Origin: Mycolicibacterium pyrenivorans | GTDB lineage: Bacteria > Actinomycetota > Actinomycetes > Mycobacteriales > Mycobacteriaceae | Assembly (NCBI RefSeq): GCF_025821625.1 | Contig: NZ_JACKSH010000168.1 | Span: 1 to 34,322, forward strand | Direction: 5' to 3' | Length of the DNA: 34,322 nucleotides | Part shown: one piece after another, positions 1 to 7,691 of the stretch | How positions within the stretch are numbered: position 1 is the first letter of the stretch | How the letters are laid out: each line of letters starts with the position of its first letter | The notes under the pieces: model-generated | Database searches by the model: none | What the model was told of the DNA's origin: nothing | The model's input: only the letters and a program-made list of their open reading frames with translations | Program-made: the position numbers and the translations under genes

Positions 1-19
1 ATTGATGCGTAGAGAACAC
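1..19 (-). CDS. Possible first codons of a gene leaving the left edge
   Basis: On the minus strand a GGGAGG ribosome binding site (24-29) lies four bases before a GTG (17-19) that opens a frame reading V-F-S-T-H-Q off the window. A TAAATT -10-like hexamer lies upstream (74-79). Only six codons are visible, so no function can be given, and a chance match is quite possible. Confidence 0.25.
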
Positions 20-93
20 CAATCCTCCCAGCTCAAGGGGCACTTTCCTCATTCCGACACCCCACGACCAACCAATTTATCGGTGGATCGAGG

Positions 94-2328
94 CTAAGAG
101 CCGACCGGCGTGACGGCCCGTTCGACGATGACGGGGATCCCGTTGAGCACGGCGGTACCCGACAGCGGATCCAGCACCGATCCGTCGTTGAGCTGATTGA
201 CGTTGACCCCGGGGTGGCTGGCCGCCAGGGTCTGTCCGGTGCCGCCGCGATCGTGGCCCCAGCCGTGGGGCAGCGACAGCACGCCGCGACGGATGTCCTC
301 GGTGATCTCGATGGGCACCACCAGCTCGCCGCCGGGCCCCTTGACCACGGCGGTGTCGGACAACCCCAGTTCGGCGGCGTCATCGGGGTGGATCCGCAGC
401 GTGCACCGGTTCGTGCCGCCCGACAACGCGGGCAGGTTGTGCATCCAGGAGTTGTTTGAGCGCAGGTGTCGACGGCCGATCAGCACGAACCCGTCGCCGC
501 GATGCCCCAGCGAATCGCGCAACCTCGCGGCGTCGGTGACCAGCTGCGGCGGTGCCAGCTCGATCAGACCCGACGGGGTCCGCAGCAGATCGGGCAGCCG
601 CGGCTGCAGCGGACCCAGGTCGATGCCGTGCGGCGCCGCCTTGAGCCGCGTCAAGGTCAGGCCGTCGGACCGGGCACCGAACGCGTCGCCGTACGCGCCG
701 AGCCGCAGCATCATGTCGAGCCGACGTTCGTAGCCGGGACCGTCGGCGAGCATCGCGGTCAGCTCCTCGACCGCGCGGCCCGCGACCGGCGAGGCGTCGT
801 CGGCGGTCTCCTTGGCCAGCGTGGTGGCGATCACCTGTTCGTCGACCAGTGCGGGATCCGCGTCGTACCCGATCCCGTAGATCACCAACGCGATTCGCGA
901 CAGGATCTCGGCTTCGTCGGGACAGCCCTGCAGCGCCAGCGCGGGCGGTGAATAGCGCGCGTTGTTGCGCACCGCGAGGTTGTTGAGGGCGAAATCGAAG
1001 TGCGGGCTGCGCGACGGCGGCGGGGGCGGAAGGATGACGTCGGCGTGGCGGGTCGTCTCGTTGAGGTAGGGGTCGACGCTCACCATGAAGCCGACGCCGG
1101 CCAGCGCGCGGTCGAGCCGGTCCCCGTCCGGCGCGGACAGCACGGGGTTACCCGCGATCGTGACCATCGCCTTGATCTGCCCGTCGCCGGGCGTCTCGAT
1201 CTCCTCGGCCAGCACCGCCACCGGCAGTTCGAAGAGCACCTCGGGGTGGCCGGAGACCCGGCTGTGCCAGCGGCCCGTGGTGAACCCCCGGCCCCGTCGG
1301 GGACCACGCGGCGCAGGCGCGACGGGCGACAGCGGGAACATCGCTCCGCCGGGGCGGTCCAGATTCCCGGTGAGGACGTTGACGACGTCGACCAGCCAGC
1401 TGCCCACCGTGCCGAACTCGACGGTGGACGTGCCTATCCGGCCATACACGGCGGCGGTGGGCGCCGCCGCGAGTTCCCTGGCGAGGGTCCGGATCTCCTC
1501 GGCCTCGATCCCGCAGTGGGCGGCCACGGTCTCCGGCGGGAAGTCTCCGGCCAGTTCCCGGACCTCGTCCAGCCCGGCGACGTGGTCGGCGAGGGCGCCC
1601 AGCGTGACGAGGCCCTCCTCGAACAACACGTTGACGATCGCGAACAACAGGGCGGCGTCGGTGCCCGGCCGCGGGGCCAGGTGCCGGTCGGCGATTTCTG
1701 CGGTGCGGGTGCGGGCCGGGTCGATGACGACGAGCGTGCCGCCGCGCTTGCGCAGCCTGCGCAGCTTCCCGGGGAAGTCGGCGGCCGTGGCCAGGCTGCC
1801 GTTGGACACCAGCGGGTTCGCTCCGATGATCACCAGGTAGTCGGTGCGGTCGAGGTCGGGCACCGTGAACGCGACCGGGCTGCCGAACATGAGGCCGAGC
1901 GACACGTGTTTGGGCATCTGGTCCAGCGTGCTGGCGGAGAACACCTGCCGGGTGCCCAGTCCGCGAATGATCAGCGGCGGGTACAGCGCACCCGCGACGG
2001 TGTGCGCGTTCGGGTTGCCGAGGTACACCCCCACCGAGGCGCCGCCGTGGTCGCGGACCGCGGCGCCGAGGCCGGCGGCCACGGCGGCGAACGCCTCGTC
2101 CCAGGTGGCGCCGGTCAGCACCCCATCCCGACGAATCAGTGGCGCACCCAGTCTGTCGGGGTCGTTGTCCAGTTCGGCGAAGCTGGCGCCTTTCGGGCAG
2201 ATGAAGCCGGCGCTGAAGACGTCGTCGTGGTCGCCGCGCGCGCCGGTGACCCGGCCGTCGTCGATGGTCAGCGTCAGACCACAGGTGGCTTCGCAGAACG
2301 GGCAGATCCGAAGGGCTGTCTCGGTCAT
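94..2328 (-). CDS. Molybdopterin-dependent oxidoreductase with [4Fe-4S] cluster
   Basis: A 744-residue member of the formate dehydrogenase/DMSO reductase family (molybdopterin oxidoreductase), predicted cytoplasmic because no Tat or Sec signal is present. An N-terminal iron-sulfur ligand set is visible: C9, C12, C16 in CPFCEATCG and C44 in ICPKG. The central fold carries the usual nucleotide-binding stretches (IIGANPLVSNGS; VVIDPARTRTAEIADRHLAPRPGTD) and the molydopterin dinucleotide-binding C-terminal domain ends the protein (SNNSWMHN, HPDDAAELGL, LPHGWGH, VNQLNDG). At the usual Mo-ligand position there is no Cys or Sec, but STLDQMPKH, so the metal ligand and substrate are unknown. The frame is open 97 codons further upstream, but homology begins at this ATG; the upstream part overlaps hpt. 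It follows hpt on the same strand after a 71-base gap holding a tandem repeat. No electron-transfer partner subunit is adjacent. Confidence 0.88.
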   Translation of the reverse strand: MTETALRICPFCEATCGLTLTIDDGRVTGARGDHDDVFSAGFICPKGASFAELDNDPDRLGAPLIRRDGVLTGATWDEAFAAVAAGLGAAVRDHGGASVGVYLGNPNAHTVAGALYPPLIIRGLGTRQVFSASTLDQMPKHVSLGLMFGSPVAFTVPDLDRTDYLVIIGANPLVSNGSLATAADFPGKLRRLRKRGGTLVVIDPARTRTAEIADRHLAPRPGTDAALLFAIVNVLFEEGLVTLGALADHVAGLDEVRELAGDFPPETVAAHCGIEAEEIRTLARELAAAPTAAVYGRIGTSTVEFGTVGSWLVDVVNVLTGNLDRPGGAMFPLSPVAPAPRGPRRGRGFTTGRWHSRVSGHPEVLFELPVAVLAEEIETPGDGQIKAMVTIAGNPVLSAPDGDRLDRALAGVGFMVSVDPYLNETTRHADVILPPPPPSRSPHFDFALNNLAVRNNARYSPPALALQGCPDEAEILSRIALVIYGIGYDADPALVDEQVIATTLAKETADDASPVAGRAVEELTAMLADGPGYERRLDMMLRLGAYGDAFGARSDGLTLTRLKAAPHGIDLGPLQPRLPDLLRTPSGLIELAPPQLVTDAARLRDSLGHRGDGFVLIGRRHLRSNNSWMHNLPALSGGTNRCTLRIHPDDAAELGLSDTAVVKGPGGELVVPIEITEDIRRGVLSLPHGWGHDRGGTGQTLAASHPGVNVNQLNDGSVLDPLSGTAVLNGIPVIVERAVTPVGS

Positions 2329-2349
2329 TCCCGCATTCTGCCCCGGGCA

Positions 2350-2399
2350 TCGGCCGTTTGTCGGCCTTCGGCCACTCGGCCGTTTGTCGGCCTTCGGCC
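2350..2399. repeat. Two exact copies of a 24-base direct repeat between hpt and the oxidoreductase
   Basis: Positions 2350-2373 and 2376-2399 are identical, separated by two bases (period 26). Each copy contains the self-complementary core GGCCTTCGGCC. The second copy abuts the hpt stop codon (2400-2402), so in the minus-strand transcript the repeat forms the start of the intercistronic gap. It could act as paired hairpins that stop transcription or protect hpt mRNA; no T run follows. Confidence 0.85.
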
Positions 2400-3032
2400 T
2401 TAGTGGTTCTCGTACACCTTGGGGTCGAGCGTGCCGATGTAGGGCAGGTCGCGGTAACGCTCGGCGTAGTCGAGCCCGTACCCGACGACGAACTCGTTGG
2501 GGATGTCGAAGCCGACGTACTCGATCTCGACATCGGCCCGGACGGCCTCGAGCTTGCGCAGCAGCGTGCACACCCGCAGTGACCGCGGACGCCTGGTGGC
2601 CAGGTTGCGCAGCAGCCACGACAGGGTCAGCCCGGAGTCGACGATGTCCTCCACGATCAGCACGTCGCGGTCGTTGATGTCGCGGTCGAGGTCCTTGAGG
2701 ATGCGCACCACGCCGGACGACGATGTGGACGATCCGTAGGAGCTGACGGCCATGAACTCCAGCTGGGTGGGCAGCGGGATCGCCCTGGCGAGGTCGGTGA
2801 CGAACATGACCGCGCCCTTGAGCACGGTGACGAGAAGCAGGTCCTGCTCGGCGGCCGCATCCCGGTAATCGGCGGCGATCAGCGCTCCGAGTTCAGCGGT
2901 CTTGGATTGGATCTGTTCTTCCGACAGCAACACCGACTTGATGTCACCGGGGTACAACTCCGCTGAATGCGCAGGCACGCCCACAGAGTAGCGGTGCCGC
3001 GCCGGGGCGGTGGCATGGGTGGCCGGGATCAC
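2400..3032 (-). CDS. hpt: Hypoxanthine phosphoribosyltransferase
   Basis: Cytoplasmic purine-salvage enzyme that joins hypoxanthine or guanine to PRPP to give IMP or GMP. The protein matches mycobacterial Hpt closely: AELYPGDIKSVLL near the N-terminus, SSYGSSTSSSGVVRILKDLD (flexible loop), the PRPP signature VLIVEDIVDSGLTLSWL, and FVVGYGLDYAERYRDLPYIG at the C-terminus. I chose the GTG at 3030-3032 because GAGGG lies nine bases upstream; this gives 210 residues. A shorter form from the GTG at 2982-2984 (194 residues) is also possible since the conserved part begins only after it. It starts 12 bases after the tilS stop, so it is almost surely co-transcribed with tilS, a pairing common in Gram-positive genomes. 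Confidence 0.95.
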   Translation of the reverse strand: MIPATHATAPARHRYSVGVPAHSAELYPGDIKSVLLSEEQIQSKTAELGALIAADYRDAAAEQDLLLVTVLKGAVMFVTDLARAIPLPTQLEFMAVSSYGSSTSSSGVVRILKDLDRDINDRDVLIVEDIVDSGLTLSWLLRNLATRRPRSLRVCTLLRKLEAVRADVEIEYVGFDIPNEFVVGYGLDYAERYRDLPYIGTLDPKVYENH

Positions 3033-3044
3033 GAACGCGAGCCC

Positions 3045-4016
3045 TCACACCGGTTCCCGGTAGAGCATCAGCAGTTCGGATCGGCGGCCGGCGAACAGCC
3101 GCGTCCGGGGTTGCGCGCTGGGCACCGCGACCCCGCCCTGGCCGCGCCAGGCGGTGATCAGGCCGTCGACGGCGCGGATCTGCTTGTCGGTCAACCCGAC
3201 CGCTCCGCCGGCGAGCAGCCACCCTCTGATCACCCGGCGCCGGACCCCCTCCGGCAGCGGGGCCAGCGCCGCGGTGGGGAGCCCCCCGGCGTCACCGCCT
3301 GCGGCGAGCCGGGTGAGGATCTCCGCGGCGATACCGTCGAGGGTGTCGTTGTCCTCGCGCAGCGCGGTCGCGGTGCGGGCGAGCGCCTCGGCCACCCCGC
3401 CGCCGAGGGCCTCCTCGAGCGCGGGCAGCACGTCGGTACGCAACCGGACCCTGGTGTAGCGCCGGTCGGTGTTGTGCGGGTCCTGCCACGGCGTCAGCCG
3501 TAACTCGGCGCACGCCCGATGGGTCACCTCCCGCCGCACCGCGAGCAGCGGCCGGTACCAGGGCGGGTCACACGGCCGCATCCCGGCGATGGACCGGGCG
3601 CCCGATCCCCGGCCGAGGCCGAGCAGCACCGTCTCGGCCTGGTCGTCGAGGGTGTGTGCCAGCAAGACCGGAGCGCCCGCCCTGGCGTCGTCGAGCGCGC
3701 GGTAGCGGGCGGCACGGGCAGCGGCCTCAGGGCCGCCCGCAGTGCCCACCTCGACGCAAAGAACCTCGGCGCGAACACATCCGAGGGCCAGCGCCTGATC
3801 CCGCGCAGTCGCGGCGACCGACGAGGAGTCCGGCTGCAGGCGGTGGTCGACGATCAGCGCGGTGGTGGGCATCACCGTCGCCGCGGCGGCCGTCAGCGCG
3901 AGCGAGTCCGGGCCGCCCGACAGCGCGACGCACCACCGGTCCTCACCCACGGTGTGGTCGCGGGCGAAACGCGCCACCACGGCGCGCAGCTCGGCTACAG
4001 CACCCGGTCGATCCAT
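3045..4016 (-). CDS. tilS: tRNA(Ile)-lysidine synthase
   Basis: Converts C34 of the AUA-reading tRNA-Ile to lysidine using ATP and lysine, changing both codon reading and charging identity; essential in most bacteria. The N-terminal PP-loop ATPase motif SGGPDS is at residues 33-38, followed by IVDHRLQPDSS, LLAHTLDDQAETVLLGLGRGSG and the MRPCDPPWYRPLL stretch. The C-terminal substrate-binding part (about 230-323) is short, as in other mycobacteria. The ATG lies inside the end of the upstream DUF2342 gene (22-base overlap), so translation is probably coupled. Mycobacterial homologue: Rv3625c. Confidence 0.95.
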   Translation of the reverse strand: MDRPGAVAELRAVVARFARDHTVGEDRWCVALSGGPDSLALTAAAATVMPTTALIVDHRLQPDSSSVAATARDQALALGCVRAEVLCVEVGTAGGPEAAARAARYRALDDARAGAPVLLAHTLDDQAETVLLGLGRGSGARSIAGMRPCDPPWYRPLLAVRREVTHRACAELRLTPWQDPHNTDRRYTRVRLRTDVLPALEEALGGGVAEALARTATALREDNDTLDGIAAEILTRLAAGGDAGGLPTAALAPLPEGVRRRVIRGWLLAGGAVGLTDKQIRAVDGLITAWRGQGGVAVPSAQPRTRLFAGRRSELLMLYREPV

Positions 4017-5065
4017 CGCAGCGGCTCGTCGATTTCGCTTGGCAGCGGCAGGCTTTCGGCATCGGTCCAGATGGCGTTGAACCGCTGCATCCCCACCCTG
4101 GACACGACATCGTCGACGAAGGCCTTGCCCCTGGTGTACTGGCTCATCTTCGCGTCGATGCCCAGCAGTGCGCGCATCAGCCGCTGCAGCGGCGGCTGCT
4201 TGCGCTCCCTTCGCTGGTCGAACCGGCGCCGGATCGCCGCGACCGACGGCACCACGGCCGGTCCGACCGCATCCATCACGTGCTCGGCGTGCCCCTCGAG
4301 CAGCGTGCCGAGCACCAGCAGTTGATCGAGCGCCTTGCGCTGCGGCTCGGACTGCACGGCGCGGAGCAACCCGAGGACGCCGGCCGAATTCGGCTCCGGC
4401 TCCTGGCCTTTCGCGACGCTGCGGCGGTCACGGAGATACTCGGCGAGCCTTCCGACGACCTGCGTGACGTCGTCGGCCGCGTCCTCGGTCAGGACTGCCA
4501 GCGCATTGGTCATGTGGTCGGCCAACCAGGGGTTGGCCCGGAACTGCACCCGGTGGGTGACCTCGTGCAGGCACACCCACATGCGGAAGTCCGCCGGGTT
4601 CACCCGCAGCTGGCGCTCGACGGCGATGACGTTGGGGTACACCAGCAGCAGCTCGCCCCCGCCGTCGGAGAAGGGGTCGTACTGCCCGAGGATGCCCGAC
4701 GACACGAACGCCAGCACCGCACCGGTCTGCGCGCCTGCGATGCGCCCGCTGATCGCCCCTGGCTTGGTGTCACCGTCGTGCCCACCACCGGTCATCGCCC
4801 GCATGGAGTGCGCTGCGGCACGAATCCACTGGGGCCGGTTGACGATTCGCGCCTCAGGGATCTCGCCGCCCTCGTTCAGGCCGGTCAACTCGCGGACCGG
4901 GAGTTCGGATGCGCGGGCGGACTCGGTGAGCTGCTCGATCACCTGACTGCGCGTGTAGTCGGTGGCTGCGGGTTCCGGCCTCACCAGCTTTCCACCCAGC
5001 GTGGCGGCCAGGTTCCAGTCGACCGCGCGGCCGACGGCGAAACCGGACTTGGCGGGCGGGCTCAT
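3995..5065 (-). CDS. Zinc-dependent metalloprotease-like protein, DUF2342 family (Rv3626c-like)
   Basis: A 356-residue protein of the actinobacterial DUF2342 family, annotated in databases as putative hydrolase or F420-biosynthesis-associated protein. The zinc motif is a relaxed HExxH: H167-E-V-T-H171 in CLHEVTHRVQF, and a likely third ligand region LLEGHAEHVMDAVG lies about 100 residues later. No signal peptide or membrane segment is seen. I place the start at the ATG 5063-5065, which overlaps the dacB stop as ATGA; a GTG at 5078-5080 would add five residues. Substrate and physiological role are not established. Its fixed position between dacB and tilS in mycobacteria suggests a housekeeping role, but that is inference. 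Confidence 0.9.
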   Translation of the reverse strand: MSPPAKSGFAVGRAVDWNLAATLGGKLVRPEPAATDYTRSQVIEQLTESARASELPVRELTGLNEGGEIPEARIVNRPQWIRAAAHSMRAMTGGGHDGDTKPGAISGRIAGAQTGAVLAFVSSGILGQYDPFSDGGGELLLVYPNVIAVERQLRVNPADFRMWVCLHEVTHRVQFRANPWLADHMTNALAVLTEDAADDVTQVVGRLAEYLRDRRSVAKGQEPEPNSAGVLGLLRAVQSEPQRKALDQLLVLGTLLEGHAEHVMDAVGPAVVPSVAAIRRRFDQRRERKQPPLQRLMRALLGIDAKMSQYTRGKAFVDDVVSRVGMQRFNAIWTDAESLPLPSEIDEPLRWIDRVL

Positions 5066-6453
5066 GTGCGGCATCCGCACGAGCGCAGCGTCGCTGCGAA
5101 GGCGTCGAGCGCGGTACGCCCCGACGGACCGGCATCGTTGGACAGCAGGGCGAAGGTCAGCACCCGACCACTCTCGTCGGTCACCATCCCGGCCAGCGAG
5201 TTGGTACCGGTCAGCGAGCCGGTCTTGGCCCGCAGGTACCCCGCCGCGGCGCGGCCCTCGTCGGTGTCGAGGTAGCGGTTGGACAGGGTGCCGCTTCCCC
5301 CGGCGATCGGCAGCAGGTCGACCAGCGGCCGCAGGTCGGGGCGCGCGTCCCCGGCGGCGGCACTGACCACGTCGTCGAGGGTGTCGGCGGTCAGGCGGTC
5401 GTCCACCGACAGGCCGCTCGAGTCGAACAGCCGGGCCCCTTCGGTGTCGATGTCCGCGTCCTCGAGGGCACTGAGCACCGCGCGTGTCGCCCCGTCGAAA
5501 CTCTGCGGCCGGTTCAGCTCGGCGGCCACCTCACGGCCGATGGACTCCGCCATCACGTTGTCCGAGAAGTTCATCATGTCCCGCAGCCGCTGCATCAGCG
5601 GCGGTGACTGCACCGCGGCGATCTCTTCGGCGTCGTCGAGAGCGCCCGTGCCCCCGGACGGCAGCACCGTGACCTTGGCCGGGTCGACCCGCAACGCCAC
5701 GGCCAGCGCGCGGCCCGCGTCGAGGGCCGGGGTCCGGGAGCGCCGCGACTCCACGCTCACCGGCTGTGTGCGGCCACCGTCGAGCATCACCGGCTCCATC
5801 GGGGCGATGTCGCCGCCGTCGATGTCCAGCGGATCCCAGCCGGGGGCCATCGTCGGGCCGCTGTAGGCGCTGAGGTCCACCTGCACCGCCTTCACGGTGA
5901 CCCCGCTGCGTCGCACCTGATCGGCGAGGTCGACGATGCGCGCCGCGTCGCGGTACCAGGTGTCCTCGCCGCGCGGCGCGGCCGACAGCGTCTGATCGCC
6001 CGCGCCGACCAGCACCACCACCCCGGGCTGGCCGGAGGACAGCACCCGTGTCGTCAGCCGGGCGTCCCGGTCGAGGGTGAGCAGCGCCGCCGCGGCGGTC
6101 AGCGCCTTATTCGTCGAGGCCGGCTGCATCGGCAGCTCAGCGCCGTGTGACCACAACTCCGTGCCCGTCAGCGCGTCGGTGATGCGCCCGGTGAACTTGC
6201 CCAGGTTCGGGTCGGCGAGCACCGGGCCCAGCGCGGCGGTGAGGCCGTCGGTCGTCGGGGCCTCCGCGGAGTCGGCGACCGGGACGACAGCGGGCTGGGC
6301 GGTCGCGGGCGGCGGGGCGGGTTCGACGGCCTGCTGGTCGGGGGTGTCTCCCGTGGTCAGCAACGCCGCCGCGGCGACCAGGACAGCGACCAGCATCAGC
6401 ACCGCCACCCCCAGTGCCACGTGCGTGGATCGCCGCCACTGCGTGGGCCGCAT
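5062..6453 (-). CDS. dacB: D-alanyl-D-alanine carboxypeptidase/endopeptidase, PBP4 type (peptidase S13)
   Basis: A 463-residue penicillin-binding protein that trims peptidoglycan stem peptides or cuts cross-links outside the membrane. All three active-site motifs are present: S113-T-N-K116 (SxxK), S297-D-N299 (SDN) and K410-T-G412 (KTG), with the large insert between the first two that marks the S13 family. An N-terminal segment at about 11-33 is a signal anchor, followed by a Pro/Ala-rich linker (45-65). The ATG at 6451-6453 has AGGAG a few bases upstream and is preferred over the TTG at 6472-6474. First gene of the minus-strand run that continues into the metalloprotease, tilS and hpt; divergent from ppa. 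Mycobacterial homologue: Rv3627c. Confidence 0.95.
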   Translation of the reverse strand: MRPTQWRRSTHVALGVAVLMLVAVLVAAAALLTTGDTPDQQAVEPAPPPATAQPAVVPVADSAEAPTTDGLTAALGPVLADPNLGKFTGRITDALTGTELWSHGAELPMQPASTNKALTAAAALLTLDRDARLTTRVLSSGQPGVVVLVGAGDQTLSAAPRGEDTWYRDAARIVDLADQVRRSGVTVKAVQVDLSAYSGPTMAPGWDPLDIDGGDIAPMEPVMLDGGRTQPVSVESRRSRTPALDAGRALAVALRVDPAKVTVLPSGGTGALDDAEEIAAVQSPPLMQRLRDMMNFSDNVMAESIGREVAAELNRPQSFDGATRAVLSALEDADIDTEGARLFDSSGLSVDDRLTADTLDDVVSAAAGDARPDLRPLVDLLPIAGGSGTLSNRYLDTDEGRAAAGYLRAKTGSLTGTNSLAGMVTDESGRVLTFALLSNDAGPSGRTALDAFAATLRSCGCRT

Positions 6454-6593
6454 GTCTCTCCTGCTCTCGAACAACTACCCGAGCCACCCCTGTACAGCAG
6501 GGTATCGCCCCCAGATTAAGGTGAACCCCGCCTGTCGACCCGCGTCGACAGCAGGCGACCCACATGCCGAGCAGATGCGAAGGAGTCCCCACG

Positions 6594-7079
6594 GTGCAGT
6601 TCGATGTCCTCATCGAGATCCAGAAGGGGTCACGCAACAAGTACGAGGTGGACCACGACAGCGGGAAGGTCAAGCTGGACCGCTATCTGTTCACGGCGAT
6701 GGGCTACCCGACGGACTACGGCTACATCGAGGACACCCTCGGCGAGGACGGCGACCCGCTGGACGCGCTGGTGCTGCTTCCCGAGCCGGTCTTCCCCGGG
6801 TGCATCGTGGAGGCACGCCCCGTCGGGATGTTCCGGATGACCGACGAGAAGGGCGGCGACGACAAGGTGCTGTGCGTGCTCGCCGACCCCCGGTGGGACC
6901 ACATCACCGACATCGGTGACGTGTCCGAGTTCGAACTCGACGCCATCAAGCACTTCTTCGTGCACTACAAGGACCTGGAGCCGGGCAAGTTCGTCAAGGC
7001 CGCCGACTGGGTGGGCCGCGAAGAGGCCGAGGCCGAGGTGCTGCGCTCGATCGAGCGGTTCAAGACCGAAGGTCACTAG
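6594..7079 (+). CDS. ppa: Inorganic pyrophosphatase, family I
   Basis: Hydrolyses pyrophosphate to two phosphates, pulling forward biosynthetic reactions that release it. The 161-residue length and sequence match mycobacterial Ppa: FDVLIEIQKGSRNKYEVDH, YPTDYGYIEDTLGEDGDPLDALVLL (the family I signature with the metal-binding Asp residues), MTDEKGGDDKVLCV and HFFVHYKDLEPGKFVK. The start is the GTG at 6594-6596 with AGGAG eight bases upstream; an in-frame ATG at 6564 would add ten unconserved residues. It is divergent from dacB; the 140-base gap contains a TAAGGT -10-like hexamer at 6517-6522. The UraD-like gene follows 11 bases after the stop. Confidence 0.97.
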   Translation: MQFDVLIEIQKGSRNKYEVDHDSGKVKLDRYLFTAMGYPTDYGYIEDTLGEDGDPLDALVLLPEPVFPGCIVEARPVGMFRMTDEKGGDDKVLCVLADPRWDHITDIGDVSEFELDAIKHFFVHYKDLEPGKFVKAADWVGREEAEAEVLRSIERFKTEGH

Positions 7080-7090
7080 ACGAAATTTGC

Positions 7091-7666
7091 GTGGCCGTAA
7101 CACGGCGTAACGCAACCGTGTCCTGCACCTTCGATCATGACGGGGTGCTGCTGCATCAGGGGATCGGGCTCGACGCATTCAACGCGCTGCCGATGCGCCG
7201 CGCCGTGCATGCGGTCTTCGAGTGCTGCTCCAGCGTGCCGCTGGCCGCCGACCTGGCCCGCGCCCGCCCCTTCAACAGCCACGACGAACTCTTCCGCTGC
7301 GCCGACGCGCTGCTGTTCGGGCTGAGCGAGGAATCGATCGACTCGATCCTGCAGGGCTACCCCGACATCGGCAGGCGGCCGGGCAGCGAGAAGTCCCAGG
7401 CCGAACAGTGCGCCATCACCGACGATCGTCCCGAGATCATGGCCGAGCTGACATCGGCGTCGAAGTCCTATCTGCAGCGGTTCGGCTTCGGGTTCGTGAT
7501 GTTCATCAACGGCTACTGCGCCGACGACGTGCTCGCCGCGATGCACGACCGTCTCCACAACGACTACGAAACCGAGCGCAAGGTCGTCCGAAACGAACTC
7601 GCCCGGATCAACCGCACGCGCCTCGAGCGGATGCTGGGACCCGAAGGCGGCTACGACAACTGGTGA
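7091..7666 (+). CDS. uraD: OHCU decarboxylase family protein (UraD-like), catalytic His replaced
   Basis: Belongs to the 2-oxo-4-hydroxy-4-carboxy-5-ureidoimidazoline decarboxylase family, which finishes conversion of urate to (S)-allantoin. Family features seen: LDAFNALPMRRA at the start of the domain, S-Q-A-E105-Q, YLQRFGFGFVMFINGY, and the C-terminal INRTRLERM. The motif that normally reads HP-x-(I/L)-G with the catalytic His is GY-PDIG here, with Tyr90 in place of His. Neither a clear ribosome binding site nor a long gap separates it from ppa; the GTG at 7118-7120 is an alternative start because the domain begins at about residue 24. The allantoicase gene follows, which supports a purine-catabolic role, but the substitution makes the standard activity doubtful. 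Confidence 0.85.
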   Translation: MAVTRRNATVSCTFDHDGVLLHQGIGLDAFNALPMRRAVHAVFECCSSVPLAADLARARPFNSHDELFRCADALLFGLSEESIDSILQGYPDIGRRPGSEKSQAEQCAITDDRPEIMAELTSASKSYLQRFGFGFVMFINGYCADDVLAAMHDRLHNDYETERKVVRNELARINRTRLERMLGPEGGYDNW

Positions 7667-7678
7667 CCGCCGCTCCCC

Positions 7679-7691
7679 TAGGCTCGTCGCG
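7679..7691 (+). promoter_or_regulatory. Leaderless-type promoter for the allantoicase gene
   Basis: TAGGCT at 7679-7684 fits the mycobacterial -10 pattern TANNNT, and seven bases separate it from the GTG at 7692. There is no Shine-Dalgarno sequence before this GTG. The arrangement suggests transcription can start at the start codon, in addition to any read-through from ppa/uraD. Confidence 0.5.

Noticed and set aside
1000..2403. Plus-strand open frame of 467 codons opposite the molybdopterin oxidoreductase
   Set aside because: Arg/Gly/Val-rich text with no motif; it is the reverse shadow of a strongly supported gene in high-GC DNA.
2329..2619. Upstream extension of the molybdopterin oxidoreductase frame
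   Set aside because: It overlaps the end of hpt and encodes Arg/Ala-rich text before the conserved MTETALRICPF start.
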